A DNA stretch of 35,862 nucleotides from Actinomycetota bacterium (GTDB lineage Bacteria; Actinomycetota; Acidimicrobiia; IMCC26256; VFJJ01): assembly GCA_009886115.1 (NCBI GenBank), contig VFJJ01000097.1, positions 1 to 35,862 on the forward strand, given 5' to 3'. Made by a program: the position numbers and the translations under genes. This document shows, in pieces, positions 35,623 through 35,862 of the stretch. Every line of letters starts with the position of its first letter. The stretch's first letter is position 1. The notes under the pieces are model-generated. The model made no database searches. It saw only the letters and a list, made by a program, of their open reading frames with translations, and was not told where the DNA came from.

Positions 35623-35862
35623 TCAGCCGTCGGCCGGTGGCTCGATGGGCGCTTCCTCGGGAGGGAGTGTTTCGATCGGAGGGGGTTCTTCGGCGAAGGT
35701 CAGGTCGGTGAAGGGATCGTCAGGGACGCCGTCACCGTCGATGTCGATGTCGGGCAGCGAATCCAAGATCGCGGCGAGGTCGTCGGGAATGCCGTCGCCG
35801 TCGACGTCGATGTCGGGCAGCGAATCCAAGATCGCGGCGAGGTCGTCGGGAATGCCGTCGCC
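35623..35862 (-). CDS. Asp-rich calcium-binding-like repeat protein, C-terminal fragment
   Basis: The last 79 codons of a minus-strand gene that continues past the window end. It has 21-residue repeats containing DGDGIPDDLAAILDSLPDI, resembling thrombospondin type 3/dockerin-like calcium motifs (DxDGDGxPD). Two nearly identical DNA units of 63 bp and a partial third are seen. The C-terminal 30 residues are Pro/Glu-rich (FAEEPPPIETLPPEEAPI). Such repeats usually occur in secreted or surface proteins and bind calcium, but the N-terminal part that would show a signal peptide is outside. The apparent TTG start at 35829 is an ordinary Leu codon inside the repeat. Confidence 0.75.
   Translation of the reverse strand, partial: GDGIPDDLAAILDSLPDIDVDGDGIPDDLAAILDSLPDIDIDGDGVPDDPFTDLTFAEEPPPIETLPPEEAPIEPPADG
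35731..35862. repeat. 63-bp tandem repeats within the Asp-rich gene
   Basis: The segment repeats with a 63-bp period, with only a few base differences between copies (for example GTCACCGTCGATGTCG against GTCGCCGTCGACGTCG). Near identity at DNA level shows recent duplication. More copies probably lie beyond the window. Confidence 0.85.

Noticed and set aside
35731-35862. CRISPR-like array at the right edge
   Set aside because: The repeats are in frame, contiguous and encode a protein repeat.

Overview
The window is GC-rich and densely coding, and it most likely comes from a chromosome of an actinomycete, probably class Acidimicrobiia (inference from gene content; no database search was possible). 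Pointers are a BldC-type regulator, an HspR/HAIR-controlled dnaK operon, a Mycobacterium-like dUMP-forming dCTP deaminase, an EtfD-like membrane Fe-S oxidoreductase, frequent GTG/TTG starts with ATGA/GTGA overlaps, and several -10-like TANNNT hexamers 7-8 nt before start codons (likely leaderless mRNAs).

Layout. 1-480: a small unknown ORF, short repeats and a minus-strand tRNA-Gly(CCC) whose 3' third no longer folds as a tRNA. 571-3442: acyl-CoA genes (DUF35 OB-fold protein, thiolase-like protein, class III CoA transferase). 3492-4064: dcd, convergent with a TauE/SafE exporter (4105-4998). 5174-9687: a minus-strand operon read as EtfD-like Fe-S oxidoreductase, lipoprotein, DUF2207 membrane protein. 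9877-10888: a cyclic-nucleotide-binding protein and a winged-helix regulator, divergent around a palindrome. 10950-12629: a lipoprotein HtrA-like protein with PDZ whose catalytic Ser is Thr.

12724-19467: the heat-shock operon dnaK-grpE-dnaJ-hspR-clpB behind a promoter whose spacer is covered by an HspR (HAIR) operator, so HspR should repress its own operon. DnaJ lacks the zinc-finger module and grpE contains a perfect 19-bp palindrome.

19775-32818: nucleotide biosynthesis (purA, purD, purB, purC, purS, purQ, pyrE, purL, purF, purM) in several transcription units, with a Cys-rich membrane protein gene and a small basic protein gene inserted on the opposite strand. Present are PRPP amidotransferase, GAR synthetase, the three-part FGAM synthase, AIR synthetase, SAICAR synthetase, adenylosuccinate lyase and adenylosuccinate synthetase; purN, purE/K and purH are not in the window. 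Intergenic gaps here hold palindromes, tandem repeats and terminator-like hairpins that may be regulatory.

33031-35862: bldC, a malic enzyme with an N-terminal ACT domain overlapped by a HAD-family hydrolase, and the C-terminal end of an Asp-rich repeat protein running off the window.

I did not find an obvious new defence or mobile system. The most unusual items are the damaged tRNA with interlocked inverted repeats, the Thr-for-Ser HtrA-like lipoprotein, the grpE palindrome, the palindrome between the two divergent regulators, and the repeated TANNNT-N7/8-start arrangement.
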